Shown here piece by piece: positions 44,547 through 53,145 of a stretch of 64,000 nt of DNA. The position numbers and the translations under genes were made by a program. The notes below the pieces were generated by a model. It was not told the origin of the DNA, searched no databases, and was given only the letters and a program-made list of their open reading frames with translations. The stretch covers positions 1 to 64,000 of the forward strand of contig JALZVT010000120.1 in assembly GCA_023300545.1 (NCBI GenBank), in the 5' to 3' direction. Source of the stretch: Pseudomonadales bacterium. Lineage in GTDB: Bacteria; Pseudomonadota; Gammaproteobacteria; Pseudomonadales; Azotimanducaceae. Positions within the stretch are counted from its first letter, which is position 1. Every line of letters starts with the position of its first letter.

Positions 44547-45809
44547 CTATCCCTCAATCCGCGCCTGCACCAACTCGATGTGACCTCGCAGGTGATACAA
44601 CTCATCCGCATAGCTCAGCGGTGTATCCACGCGCTTTACTTCGTCTTCCAGCCGCTGCACCTCAGCGATTAGTTCATCGAGGCTTTCGCCAGAATCCATT
44701 CGAGCTTCAATAGCGCGTAAATCGGCGTACCACTTATAGATTCTTGAGCGGACTCGCCAGCGGTAAATCGGCGGGAACAACCGCATCAACGGCAACATCA
44801 AGGCAATCAACGGCACCAGCATAACGATCAAACGATCAATCAGGGTCGCTGCCCAAAACGGTAAATACCGCTGCAGAAAGGAAGGACCGCGCTTATGCAC
44901 TCTGGCCGCCTCTTCACCTATCGGTAACGACAGGAAACGCGCTGAGGGAAACTCGCCCGCGCGCTGGAAGAGTCCATCACCGCCTACAATTGACGGAGCA
45001 GATAACAACACCAGATCAACCAGTGCCGGGTGTAAATCCTCTCGCGAAGCAAGCATAGCAGTAACACCAATCAGCTCGACGTCAGCTCCTGGACGGTTCT
45101 CCGCCAAATCAATCGCGCCCGCCGGCAATAATAGCGGCGACAGGTAGCGATGTTGCAAATGGTAAGCCTCCGATCGCTCCAGGTTCATTAACCCAATACC
45201 GTCAGCACGGAGTAACACATCCACCTCGGGAGACGTGGCGCCACCCACAATAAACATCGCATCGAGTTCTCCGGCTAACAACTGCTCGGTAGCATCAGCC
45301 GTGCTCAACTGGGTGAAGCCGACTGCGTCCATCGCATTGAGCGTTAGCAGCTCATCCACCAACGCTCGCGTTCCACTACCAGGCGCTCCACGGTTAACCC
45401 GCAGGCCCTGTAAGTGTTGCAGCCGCGATAGCGACGACTCGTCAGCACCGGCTTCCAAGCGAACAAAGCCCCACAGGGGTTCAAAATACAAACTGGCCAA
45501 GCCGCGGAGCGAGTCACCAATCGGCAAACGAGTACCACCTTGCATCAACGCAAGGTCCACCTCACCCGCTGCAAGTAACTGCGCGTTTTCCACGCTACCC
45601 GCCGTGTTGCGTAATTCCAGATCAATGCCCTGGTCAGCCAGACGCGCATTCAATGCCAGCCCGAACGCGTGATAGGCGCCATTTGGTCCGCCCGTTGCGA
45701 GCGTGATATGGCTCGGCGGCGCAGGCTCGACAAACTGGTAAGCCACCAAAAAGCCAGCCAATACAATCAGCAAACCAATGGTGCTTGAGCGGAGGAGTTG
45801 TTTATTCAT
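44547..45809 (-). CDS. TAXI-family TRAP solute-binding protein, membrane-anchored
   Basis: A 420-residue solute receptor of the TAXI (TRAP-associated extracytoplasmic immunogenic) type. An N-terminal signal anchor (about 9-27) precedes the ligand domain beginning ITLATGGPNGAYHAFG. A second membrane segment (DRLIVMLVPLIALMLPLMRL) and a coiled-coil cytoplasmic tail (IEARMDSGESLDELIAEVQR, then LEDEVKRV) follow. No TRAP permease gene lies nearby, so this may be a sensor or a receptor borrowed by a distant permease (inference). It is preceded by the ThiS/MoaD-like gene, 66 bp away. Confidence 0.82.
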   Translation of the reverse strand: MNKQLLRSSTIGLLIVLAGFLVAYQFVEPAPPSHITLATGGPNGAYHAFGLALNARLADQGIDLELRNTAGSVENAQLLAAGEVDLALMQGGTRLPIGDSLRGLASLYFEPLWGFVRLEAGADESSLSRLQHLQGLRVNRGAPGSGTRALVDELLTLNAMDAVGFTQLSTADATEQLLAGELDAMFIVGGATSPEVDVLLRADGIGLMNLERSEAYHLQHRYLSPLLLPAGAIDLAENRPGADVELIGVTAMLASREDLHPALVDLVLLSAPSIVGGDGLFQRAGEFPSARFLSLPIGEEAARVHKRGPSFLQRYLPFWAATLIDRLIVMLVPLIALMLPLMRLFPPIYRWRVRSRIYKWYADLRAIEARMDSGESLDELIAEVQRLEDEVKRVDTPLSYADELYHLRGHIELVQARIEG

Positions 45810-45875
45810 GGAGATTACTCAGGACTGATACAAACGCCCAAGCAGAGGTTTTGCTACCTGGTTTGCAGGGACACC

Positions 45876-46118
45876 TTAACCACCTTCTATCCGTTGCATA
45901 AAGAACACTTCAGAATTGACCTGCAACGGTTCGAGAAAGGCGTCTTGGTAGATCTGGCCGTCAATGGCAACAGCCATCTTGTCGAGTGCAGCACTAAGCC
46001 CATTGAATCGTTTATCGAGCGCGAGCACCAATTCGCGATAGTTGGCCGCAGGCACCTCTATCTCGCGTACCTCGGCCGTAAGGCCGAGGAGCGAATCTGG
46101 AAAAGTAACCTGAGCCAA
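45876..46118 (-). CDS. ThiS/MoaD-like beta-grasp sulfur-carrier protein
   Basis: An 80-residue protein with the size and beta-grasp pattern of the ThiS/MoaD family, ending in the required Gly-Gly (FFMQRIEGG), the site of thiocarboxylation by a MoeB/ThiF-type enzyme. The start is TTG at 46118, sitting at the edge of a hairpin (46111-46130). It lies 15 bp after the molybdenum-hydroxylase gene, suggesting a role in molybdopterin sulfuration or in sulfur supply to that enzyme (inference). No MoeB, MoaE or ThiG partner is in the window. Confidence 0.75.
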   Translation of the reverse strand: MAQVTFPDSLLGLTAEVREIEVPAANYRELVLALDKRFNGLSAALDKMAVAIDGQIYQDAFLEPLQVNSEVFFMQRIEGG

Positions 46119-46130
46119 GAACTCGGCTCA
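46111..46130 (-). promoter_or_regulatory. Hairpin covering the ThiS/MoaD-like TTG start codon
   Basis: TGAGCC (46130-46125 read on the minus strand) and GGCTCA (46116-46111) can pair around an 8-nt loop. The TTG start codon is at 46118-46116, so it spans the loop and the first stem base. This could limit translation initiation or mark translational coupling with the upstream gene. Confidence 0.35.
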
Positions 46131-46133
46131 ACC

Positions 46134-48404
46134 CTAGGCTTTGTGGGCCGCATCAAGCGCGGCAACAATGCGTGGAGGCGAAAGCGGCAACTCATTAATC
46201 CGAACGCCCGTCGCATGCGCAACCGCATTGCCAATGGCCGCAAGCGGCGCAATGATCGGCGTTTCGCCGACACCACGCACACCATAAGGATGCGATGGGT
46301 TAGGCACCTCAACAATTTCGCAATCAATCATCGGCAGGTCGCTCGCAACGGGAATGCGGTAATCGAGGAAGCCCGCGTTCTGCATCACACCGTCGTCATT
46401 GAAAATGTATTCTTCATTTAATGCCCAGCCAATACCTTGCGCCGCACCACCTTGCATCTGCCCTTCCACATAGGCCGGATGAATCGCTTTACCCGCATCT
46501 TGTATGGCGGTGAAGTTCAACACTTCTACATGCCCTGTATCAGGATCAACAGCCACATCAGTGAAGTTCACCGAAAAGCTCGCTCCTGCGCCTTGAGCAT
46601 TGAGCGATGCGCGACCCGAGATAGGCCCGCCAGTTTTAGCGGCTGCAGCGGCCATGTCAGCCAAACTCAACGGCTTAACTTCAGCGTTAACTCCAGGCTT
46701 CGGCACACAGTGGCCGTCTTCCCATTCCACTTGATCGTCATCAACACCCCAGGTAGCCGCCGCGCGCGACTTGCACTGAGTGATGATGTCTTCACAGGCC
46801 TGTACTACCGCCATTCCAGTGGCGAAGGTTGTTCGACTGCCACCGGTCACATTCGAAAAACCCGTGCTTTGGGTGTCGCCAACGACTGCACGAATGCTCT
46901 CGTATTCCACACCCAGAGTTTCAGCCGCCATCAAACACATAGACGCGCGTGAGCCACCAATGTCAGGACTACCTTCAACAACCGTGACCGTACCGTTTTC
47001 AGCAACGTGCACTTCTGCGCTCGACTGCATGCCAACGTTAAACCAAAAACCAGCCGCTAAGCCGCGACCCGCGCCTTCCGGCACTGGCGCCTTGTAGCTC
47101 GGGTGATTCTTGGCCGCCTCAAGGCATTCAACAAAACCAATCGTCGGAAACTTGGGGCCGTAAGGTGCAGTCGTACCTTCGCTTGCTGCATTGGTAAGAC
47201 GTATATCAATCGGGTCGATACCCAGTTCGTCTGCTGCCTCGTCCAGAATAGACTCAAACGCGTGCATGCTTTGCGGCGCACCCGGCGCGCGGTAAGCGGC
47301 AACCTTTGGCTTATTCACCAGAACGTCGAGCGTTTCTACCTTGAAGTTCTCAATGGTGTAAGGCGAGAACACGGCCATCGCGGCGGGACCGGTGGGCGCA
47401 CCGGCAAAACCGCCCGCCTCAAACGCCATCCATATTTTGGCCGCCGTAATAGTGCCGTCTTTTTTGACGCCAATTTTTGCAGTGCCGTAGGTGCCTGAGG
47501 TCGGGCCAGTTGCACGAAAAACTTCTTCGCGCGACATTTGCATTTTCACGGGCTTACCCGACTTCTGCGACAACAACAGCGCCACAGGCTCGAGATAAAC
47601 CACGGTCTTGCCGCCGAAGCCGCCGCCAATTTCAGTCGCAATAAACTTGAGATCAGCCATGTTCATGCCCAGCAATTTGCTGGTAGCCGCACGAAACTCA
47701 AAGTGGCCCTGGGTCGAACACCAGACTGTCGCTGCGCCGCCTTCGTTGGCTTGCGCCACACAACCGTGTGGTTCGATGTAGCCTTGGTGCGCCATCGGCA
47801 CAATGTATTCGCGTTCAAGAACGAGATCAGCCTGCTCAAAACCTTCGTCAACGTCACCGCGATTAAAGGTTGTGACGCTAACCACGTTGCTGGGCTTTTC
47901 GGGCTCGGGCTTAACACCTTTGGTGATGCAGGTTGGGTCGAGCAATGGCGCGCTCTCTTGCATGGCTGCACGCACATCAAGCACGACGGGCAACACCTCG
48001 TATTCCACCTCAATCAACTTCAGCGCCTGCAGCGCAAGCTGTGGGGTTTGGGCGGCAACGGCTGCAACCGCCTGGCCGTGATAGACCACCTTGTCCCGGG
48101 CCATTACGTTTTTGGCCAGGTCACTCATGGTGCCGCCGCTTTCACCGCCGATGGCTTCATCGCCAATACCGCCGGGAAAATCGGCACCGCTCAACGCCGC
48201 GTGCACACCTGGCAGTTCCAACGCACGACTCAGATTGACGCTCTTGATCATTGCGTGGGCATGCGGGCTGCGCAGAATGCGGCCGTGAATCATGCCGGGC
48301 AAAATGGGGTCAGCGCCGTATTGGGCCCGACCGGTAACCTTGTCTACGCCGTCAGGGCGAACAGGACGGGTGCCAATGTATTTGTAATCTACTGCTTCGG
48401 CCAT
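46134..48404 (-). CDS. Xanthine dehydrogenase-family molybdopterin-binding subunit (large subunit)
   Basis: A 756-residue molybdenum hydroxylase large subunit (CoxL/XdhB type). The N-terminal aldehyde-oxidase a/b-hammerhead domain includes GRAQYGADPILPGMIHGRIL, and the cofactor-binding core shows GGGFGGKTVV. The catalytic glutamate is about E714 in the conserved GVRGVGETPI motif. It hydroxylates an aldehyde, purine or N-heterocycle with water-derived oxygen. The iron-sulfur and FAD subunits that normally accompany it are absent within 10 kb. The ThiS/MoaD-like gene follows by 15 bp. A GGAAGGAAG ribosome-binding site supports the ATG. Confidence 0.92.
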   Translation of the reverse strand: MAEAVDYKYIGTRPVRPDGVDKVTGRAQYGADPILPGMIHGRILRSPHAHAMIKSVNLSRALELPGVHAALSGADFPGGIGDEAIGGESGGTMSDLAKNVMARDKVVYHGQAVAAVAAQTPQLALQALKLIEVEYEVLPVVLDVRAAMQESAPLLDPTCITKGVKPEPEKPSNVVSVTTFNRGDVDEGFEQADLVLEREYIVPMAHQGYIEPHGCVAQANEGGAATVWCSTQGHFEFRAATSKLLGMNMADLKFIATEIGGGFGGKTVVYLEPVALLLSQKSGKPVKMQMSREEVFRATGPTSGTYGTAKIGVKKDGTITAAKIWMAFEAGGFAGAPTGPAAMAVFSPYTIENFKVETLDVLVNKPKVAAYRAPGAPQSMHAFESILDEAADELGIDPIDIRLTNAASEGTTAPYGPKFPTIGFVECLEAAKNHPSYKAPVPEGAGRGLAAGFWFNVGMQSSAEVHVAENGTVTVVEGSPDIGGSRASMCLMAAETLGVEYESIRAVVGDTQSTGFSNVTGGSRTTFATGMAVVQACEDIITQCKSRAAATWGVDDDQVEWEDGHCVPKPGVNAEVKPLSLADMAAAAAKTGGPISGRASLNAQGAGASFSVNFTDVAVDPDTGHVEVLNFTAIQDAGKAIHPAYVEGQMQGGAAQGIGWALNEEYIFNDDGVMQNAGFLDYRIPVASDLPMIDCEIVEVPNPSHPYGVRGVGETPIIAPLAAIGNAVAHATGVRINELPLSPPRIVAALDAAHKA

Positions 48405-48478
48405 GGGAGAGCTTCCTTCCGGTGGGTCGTTTCTGATAGCTCAAATCTACCAGATTTCGAAGGTTGCGACCCTATCCG

Positions 48479-49897
48479 TTAGAGGTCCCAGCCCTTCTCA
48501 GCCTCCCTCACCACGCGCCGATAGGCGGGCATGCAACGCCAGAACAGCAAAGCGGCTGCTGGATAAAAGATGGCGTTGGTGGTGGCGAGCGAGTAGTGCA
48601 GCAGTTCATCGCTCCTGTAGACGTAATCGGTGAACCAGGCGACACAGCTGATACCCACCGCCATCCCAAGAATACTGGTGCAAAAGATATAGATTGCTGT
48701 GGCTTGCCCGCGCATACGGTTCGGCGTGATCAGCGAAAAGGATGCCGCCATAACACCTATATAGGCCGCACTCAGCACCATACCCGGGCCCAGCAGCAGA
48801 AAGGTCAATTCGGGGCTGCCGGCGAGCGGCGCACCCACCACAAAAGGAATGGCGATAAGGGCGGCGTAAAAGATGGTGCGCACGTACCCGTCAGTGTGGC
48901 CACGGGCCAACAGGCGTTGCGCCACCCAGGCCGCACCCATCACGCCAATCGAGCCCCCTACCATCATGACAGAGCCGTAATACAGGCCAATGTCTGACTT
49001 GGACATCCCATATACGCGACTCAAAAACTCGGGGTACCAGGCTGCGTTCCCATAGCCTGCCATTGCCAGCATCGATGAGCCCAGAAACAGATTCACGTAC
49101 ATCGCCTTGCGGGTCCAGAGATAGCCAAGCACCACCTTCATGGGAAAGGGTTGTGCCTGCGCGGCCCCCGCTACCGATGCGGGCACGCCCTTGCGAGTGG
49201 GCTCTGGAATGGTCAGCAACAAGATACTGAGCAAAACACCGGGCAACCCGACCGAGATGATCGTGGCCTGCCATGGGAGAAGCGCCCCAATAACAGGCAC
49301 CACTAACTCATCCAGACCCGCGTAATAGTCGTACAGCACGCCACCGATCAACAGCGCCAGTCCCCCGCCTATTTTCACGCCCAGCTTGTAAGTCGCCATC
49401 GCATAACCGAAGTGCTGCGGTCGAAAGCTGTCCGCAATAAGCGAGTAGGCGGCTGGTGCCAACCCGGCCTCGCCGGCACCCACGCCCATGCGCGATACAA
49501 ACAGCTGGGCAAAGTTTTTCGACAGCCCGCCGGCACAGGTGGCAAGGCTCCAAAACAGCACCGAACCAGAAATAATGGCCCGCCGGGAAAATCGATCTGC
49601 CAAGCGACCCAGTGGTAGCCCCGCAACCGCGTACATAAGGGCAAACGACACCCCCATCAACAACCCATACTGACTGTCCGTTATTTCGAGCGTTTCGCGG
49701 ATAGGACCTACTAGCAGACTCAAAATCTGCCGATCGAGAAATGACAGCACATAGGCCGAGAACAGCAACGACAGCCCATAGTTAGCACTGGCGAGCGACG
49801 GATATTCGTCGACATCGACGGCCCCCGGACGGTCGGCAGCCGCACTGGACGGCGTCTGTGCTTTGGTGGGATCGTCAGAATTTTGTTGTGCTCTCAT
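48479..49897 (-). CDS. MFS transporter (spinster/sialic-acid-transporter-like)
   Basis: A 472-residue predicted 12-helix transporter. The opening YGLSLLFSAYVLSFLDRQIL and the motif A loop GRLADRFSRRAIIS (near 97) match the MFS_1 subgroup of aromatic-acid, sugar-acid and spinster-like carriers. GAGEAGLAPAAYSLIADSF is another group signature. The substrate is unknown; together with the molybdenum hydroxylase gene downstream on the same strand (75 bp), import of a substrate for that enzyme is plausible (inference). It is divergent from the thiolase gene. Confidence 0.87.
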   Translation of the reverse strand: MRAQQNSDDPTKAQTPSSAAADRPGAVDVDEYPSLASANYGLSLLFSAYVLSFLDRQILSLLVGPIRETLEITDSQYGLLMGVSFALMYAVAGLPLGRLADRFSRRAIISGSVLFWSLATCAGGLSKNFAQLFVSRMGVGAGEAGLAPAAYSLIADSFRPQHFGYAMATYKLGVKIGGGLALLIGGVLYDYYAGLDELVVPVIGALLPWQATIISVGLPGVLLSILLLTIPEPTRKGVPASVAGAAQAQPFPMKVVLGYLWTRKAMYVNLFLGSSMLAMAGYGNAAWYPEFLSRVYGMSKSDIGLYYGSVMMVGGSIGVMGAAWVAQRLLARGHTDGYVRTIFYAALIAIPFVVGAPLAGSPELTFLLLGPGMVLSAAYIGVMAASFSLITPNRMRGQATAIYIFCTSILGMAVGISCVAWFTDYVYRSDELLHYSLATTNAIFYPAAALLFWRCMPAYRRVVREAEKGWDL

Positions 49898-49979
49898 CTT
49901 CCCAATAGTTACAGGAGCGCTACACTGGTGCCAACCTGTTTATTAACTCATCTGGAGCCAACCAGAAAAGGAGAGACCT

Positions 49980-51143
49980 ATGGAAGATGTATTTATTGTG
50001 GGTGCTGCACGCAGCCCCATAGGCAAACGCGGCAAAGGCTTGGCTGGAATGATGCCTGCTGACCTGTTGGGCGCTGTCCAGAAAGGCGTTCTGGATCGCG
50101 CCGGCGTAAAGCCTGAGAACATCGGTCAGGTGATCGGCGGCTGTGTCTCACAGATCAACCAGCAGTCGTTCAACGTGGCGCGGGTTGCCTGGCTCTCCCA
50201 AGGTTTTCCCGAAGAAGTCGCGGCCACCACCATCGACTCCCAGTGCGGCTCCAGCCAGCAGGCAACCTCAATGGGTGCAGCGATGGTGGCGTCTGGCATG
50301 GAAGAAATCGTGATGGCCTGTGGCGTCGAAATGATGTCCGTTATTCCGCTGGGTTCGAACATGGCTGGCGGCCCACCTATGGGCGAAAGCTACTTCGAAC
50401 ACTACGAACCCACTAGCCAGTTTCAGGGCGCGGCAATGATTGCCGAAGAATTTCAAATCACCCGGCAAGACACCGACGCGTTTGGTATGTCTAGCCAGGC
50501 AAAAGCGATTCGCGCCTGGGAAGAAGGCCGTTTCGATCGCGAGGTTATCCCGGTCGAAGCACCGGTGCTCGATTCCGAGTACAAGCCCACTGGTGAAAAA
50601 CAGACCATCAGCAAAGACGAAGGGTTACGCGCCACCGATATGGAATCCCTCGCTGGGCTAAAAGCAGTACCCGGACAGGAGATTCATACCGCCGGCTCAA
50701 GCTCCCAAGTATCAGATGGCGCCGCAGCCGTTATTCTCGCCAGCGCCGCTGCCGTGGAAAAATACGGCCTGACACCGCGAGCAAAAATCAGCTCAACCAC
50801 GCTTGTCGGCTGCGACCCTGTCACGATGTTGAAAGGCCCGATCCCCGCAACCGCTAAAGTGTTAGGCGATACGGGTTTGACCATCGACGACATTGACACT
50901 TTCGAAGTCAACGAAGCCTTTGCTTCGGTTGTGTTGGCCTGGCAGAAAGCGGTGGGTGCCGCACCTGAAAAAGTAAACCCGAACGGCGGCGCGATTGCGC
51001 TGGGTCACCCTACCGGTTCAACCGGTGCACGGCTGATCACCACGGCCCTGCACGAACTTGAGCGTACTGACGGCAAATACGGCTTGATCGCTATGTGTTG
51101 CGGTGGTGGATTGGGCACCGGAACCATAATCGAACGAGTGTAA
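49980..51143 (+). CDS. Acetyl-CoA acetyltransferase (thiolase family)
   Basis: A 387-residue thiolase. The nucleophilic cysteine is C89 in DSQCGSSQQA, with H343 in GHPTGSTGA and a second cysteine in CCGGGLGTG (C373). The enzyme cleaves 3-oxoacyl-CoA with CoA or condenses two acyl-CoAs. The SQINQQSFNVARVAWL and QGFPEEV segments resemble thiolases in steroid- and terpenoid-type degradation rather than FadA. AGGAGAG precedes the ATG by six bases. It is a single gene, divergent from the MFS gene, and ends before a tandem repeat/hairpin. Confidence 0.92.
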   Translation: MEDVFIVGAARSPIGKRGKGLAGMMPADLLGAVQKGVLDRAGVKPENIGQVIGGCVSQINQQSFNVARVAWLSQGFPEEVAATTIDSQCGSSQQATSMGAAMVASGMEEIVMACGVEMMSVIPLGSNMAGGPPMGESYFEHYEPTSQFQGAAMIAEEFQITRQDTDAFGMSSQAKAIRAWEEGRFDREVIPVEAPVLDSEYKPTGEKQTISKDEGLRATDMESLAGLKAVPGQEIHTAGSSSQVSDGAAAVILASAAAVEKYGLTPRAKISSTTLVGCDPVTMLKGPIPATAKVLGDTGLTIDDIDTFEVNEAFASVVLAWQKAVGAAPEKVNPNGGAIALGHPTGSTGARLITTALHELERTDGKYGLIAMCCGGGLGTGTIIERV

Positions 51144-51154
51144 GTTCGACCTGC

Positions 51155-51190
51155 AGAGGGAGTACAAGAGGAAGTACAAGAGGAAGTAAC
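51155..51190. repeat. Three 12-bp tandem repeats forming part of a hairpin
   Basis: AGAGGGAGTACA (51155-51166), AGAGGAAGTACA (51167-51178) and AGAGGAAGTAAC (51179-51190) are consecutive near-copies just after the thiolase stop. The last copy is one arm of a perfect hairpin (51180-51205). The repeat looks like slippage next to a terminator. Confidence 0.75.
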
Positions 51191-51205
51191 ATCGGTTACT
51201 TCCTC
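51180..51205. terminator. Two-way hairpin between thiolase and dehalogenase-like genes
   Basis: GAGGAAGTAAC (51180-51190) and GTTACTTCCTC (51195-51205) form a perfect 11-bp stem with the tetraloop ATCG between convergent genes. There is no T run on the plus strand (CGTGATC follows), so termination may be Rho-assisted; the A/G-rich repeats beside it offer alternative pairings. Confidence 0.55.
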
Positions 51206-51225
51206 CGTGATCGCCTATTTCTGGC

Positions 51226-52194
51226 CTATTCCTCAAGTATGCGACGCAGCAAATGCTCAGCAACTTCTGCGCCATGAGAATTTTGTAAAAAATGCCCCGC
51301 ATCGGTAATGCCATCAAAACTGGCATTGCCCATCTGACCCGCCCAGGTCTCCCCCCATTCCTGCGTGAACACATCATCTGCGCAACCCCAAATGAAGTGC
51401 ACCGGCTTATTCCAATTGAGCAAAGCGCGGTAGTGGCTGGTTTGTGCCGCGCCATTGCCACGGTCATAGTTATCAAAACAAATCGATAAAGGAAACTGCC
51501 GCAGACCGTTATACGCACCATCCGCCATGCCGGCATAAGGCGCCGAAAATCCAGCGTAAATGCGCGCCGCGTCCCCCTCAAGCGTTGGCGTCTCGCCACT
51601 AACAAAGCCTGCGATCATCTGCTGCGGCTCAATCAATCCTGCACTCAAAACAAGCAGCAGCGCGACATCCGGAGTCTTCTTGCTGAACAGGCCGCCGTCG
51701 TGCCAGTTTTTGTTCCAGCTTCGAATCGCGTCGCTGTAGCGAAAGTCTTCGTGATGCAGCCAGGTATTCATGATGGTAAGACGGTCGAACCGCTCGGGCA
51801 TCATGGCTGCCTGGGCAAGACCGGTCGGACCGCCCCAGTCCTGACACATGAGCGTTATGTTCTTAAGGTCTAGCGCCACAATGAGCGAGGTCAGTATTTC
51901 GGTGTGCCGGGCAATGCTGAACCAGTGTGCATCGGTCGGCTTATCCGATCGACCAAAGCCCATGTGGTCTGGCGCAATACAACGATAGCCTGCTTCTAGC
52001 AGCGGCGGAATAATGTCGCGATACAGATAGCTCCAGGTAGGCATGCCATGGGTCATCAGTACAACGGGAGCATCACGCGGCCCTTCGTCAATGTAATGCA
52101 TCCGCAGGTCATGCCACTGGTGATAACGAGGCTCATACGTAAAGTCTGTCAGGCCATCAAAGTTACTGTCGGGGGTTCTTAAAAACTCGGTCAC
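51226..52194 (-). CDS. Haloalkane dehalogenase-like alpha/beta hydrolase
   Basis: A 322-residue alpha/beta hydrolase. HGMPTWSYLYR (49-59) matches the oxyanion and halide-pocket motif HGxPTWSYLYR of haloalkane dehalogenases. The nucleophile is D119 in CQDWGGPTGL; W120 would be one of the halide-binding residues. The base is the histidine in ITDAGHFLQ near 305. Whether it dehalogenates or opens epoxides needs assay. The start is GTG with AGGAG seven bases upstream. It is divergent from the TauD-like gene. Confidence 0.87.
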   Translation of the reverse strand: MTEFLRTPDSNFDGLTDFTYEPRYHQWHDLRMHYIDEGPRDAPVVLMTHGMPTWSYLYRDIIPPLLEAGYRCIAPDHMGFGRSDKPTDAHWFSIARHTEILTSLIVALDLKNITLMCQDWGGPTGLAQAAMMPERFDRLTIMNTWLHHEDFRYSDAIRSWNKNWHDGGLFSKKTPDVALLLVLSAGLIEPQQMIAGFVSGETPTLEGDAARIYAGFSAPYAGMADGAYNGLRQFPLSICFDNYDRGNGAAQTSHYRALLNWNKPVHFIWGCADDVFTQEWGETWAGQMGNASFDGITDAGHFLQNSHGAEVAEHLLRRILEE

Positions 52195-52296
52195 ATCGGT
52201 TCTCCTGTGGCACTGCCAATCTTCCTGCAGCGCTACATTAATTGCATCAGCAAAGGGTGGTCGCGGTATATTAGGTTTATCTATGAGGGTGAAACA

Positions 52297-53145
52297 ATGA
52301 CCGAACTAACCATCCACCGCACTAGCTCCGCTGTTGGCGCCGAAATACACGGGGTGAATCTCGCCAATCTCAGCGATGCGGAATTCAACACAATCCAGCA
52401 AACGTTCTTCGACAATGGTGTGATCTTCTTTCGCGATCAAACGCTATCGCCCGAAGATCACATCGCGTTCGCCCAGCGCTGGGGCGAGATCAACGTTAAC
52501 CGCTTCTTCACGCCGGTTGATGGCCACCCCCAAATTGCTCAGGTATTGAAAGAACCCGACCAGGACATGAACATTGGCGGCGATTGGCATACCGACCATT
52601 CTTACGACCTCGATCCGGCCATGGGCTCCATTCTCTACGCCCACGACGTCCCCGACAGCGGTGGCGACACTCTGTTTGCCAGCATGGGCGCCGCGTTTGA
52701 AGCGCTCTCACCCGACTTTCAAACCATGCTCGAAGGCCTCACGGCCCGACACTCGTCACGCCATGTGTTTGGCAATGCGGGTCGGGCAGCCGTAGCCAAT
52801 GGTGAGCGCATCGGCAACGCTGAACTTGCAACCCAAGACGCAGAACATCCGGTTGTTATTCGCCATCCCGATTCAGGGCGAAAGTGTCTGTACGTTAACC
52901 CAGGCTTCACGCTCAACATTGTGGGCTGGAACCCCGACGAGTCAGATAACCTTCTGAGTTTTCTCTACAAGCATGCCGCCCACCCGCGCTTTGCCACTCG
53001 ATTCAATTGGGAAGTAGGCTCACTCGCCATGTGGGACAACCGCGCTACCTGGCACAACGCGATCAACGACTATCAGGGCCAGCGCCGCTATATGCATCGC
53101 ATCACCGTTGCCGGCGTGCCGCTTGCAAGCGCGAGAACCGCCTAA
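52297..53145 (+). CDS. TauD/TfdA-family Fe(II)/2-oxoglutarate dioxygenase
   Basis: A 282-residue dioxygenase of the TauD family. The metal-binding HxD is H98-D100 (WHTDHSYDLDP), and the distal histidine lies in RATWHNAIND. The 2-oxoglutarate-binding arginine is in YMHRITV. TauD-type enzymes hydroxylate sulfonates, aryloxyalkanoates or other small anions with loss of CO2; the substrate is open. I chose ATG 52297 with GAGGGTG upstream; an open frame from 52207 lacks support. The stop codon overlaps the start of the RimB-like gene (TAATG). Confidence 0.88.
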   Translation: MTELTIHRTSSAVGAEIHGVNLANLSDAEFNTIQQTFFDNGVIFFRDQTLSPEDHIAFAQRWGEINVNRFFTPVDGHPQIAQVLKEPDQDMNIGGDWHTDHSYDLDPAMGSILYAHDVPDSGGDTLFASMGAAFEALSPDFQTMLEGLTARHSSRHVFGNAGRAAVANGERIGNAELATQDAEHPVVIRHPDSGRKCLYVNPGFTLNIVGWNPDESDNLLSFLYKHAAHPRFATRFNWEVGSLAMWDNRATWHNAINDYQGQRRYMHRITVAGVPLASARTA

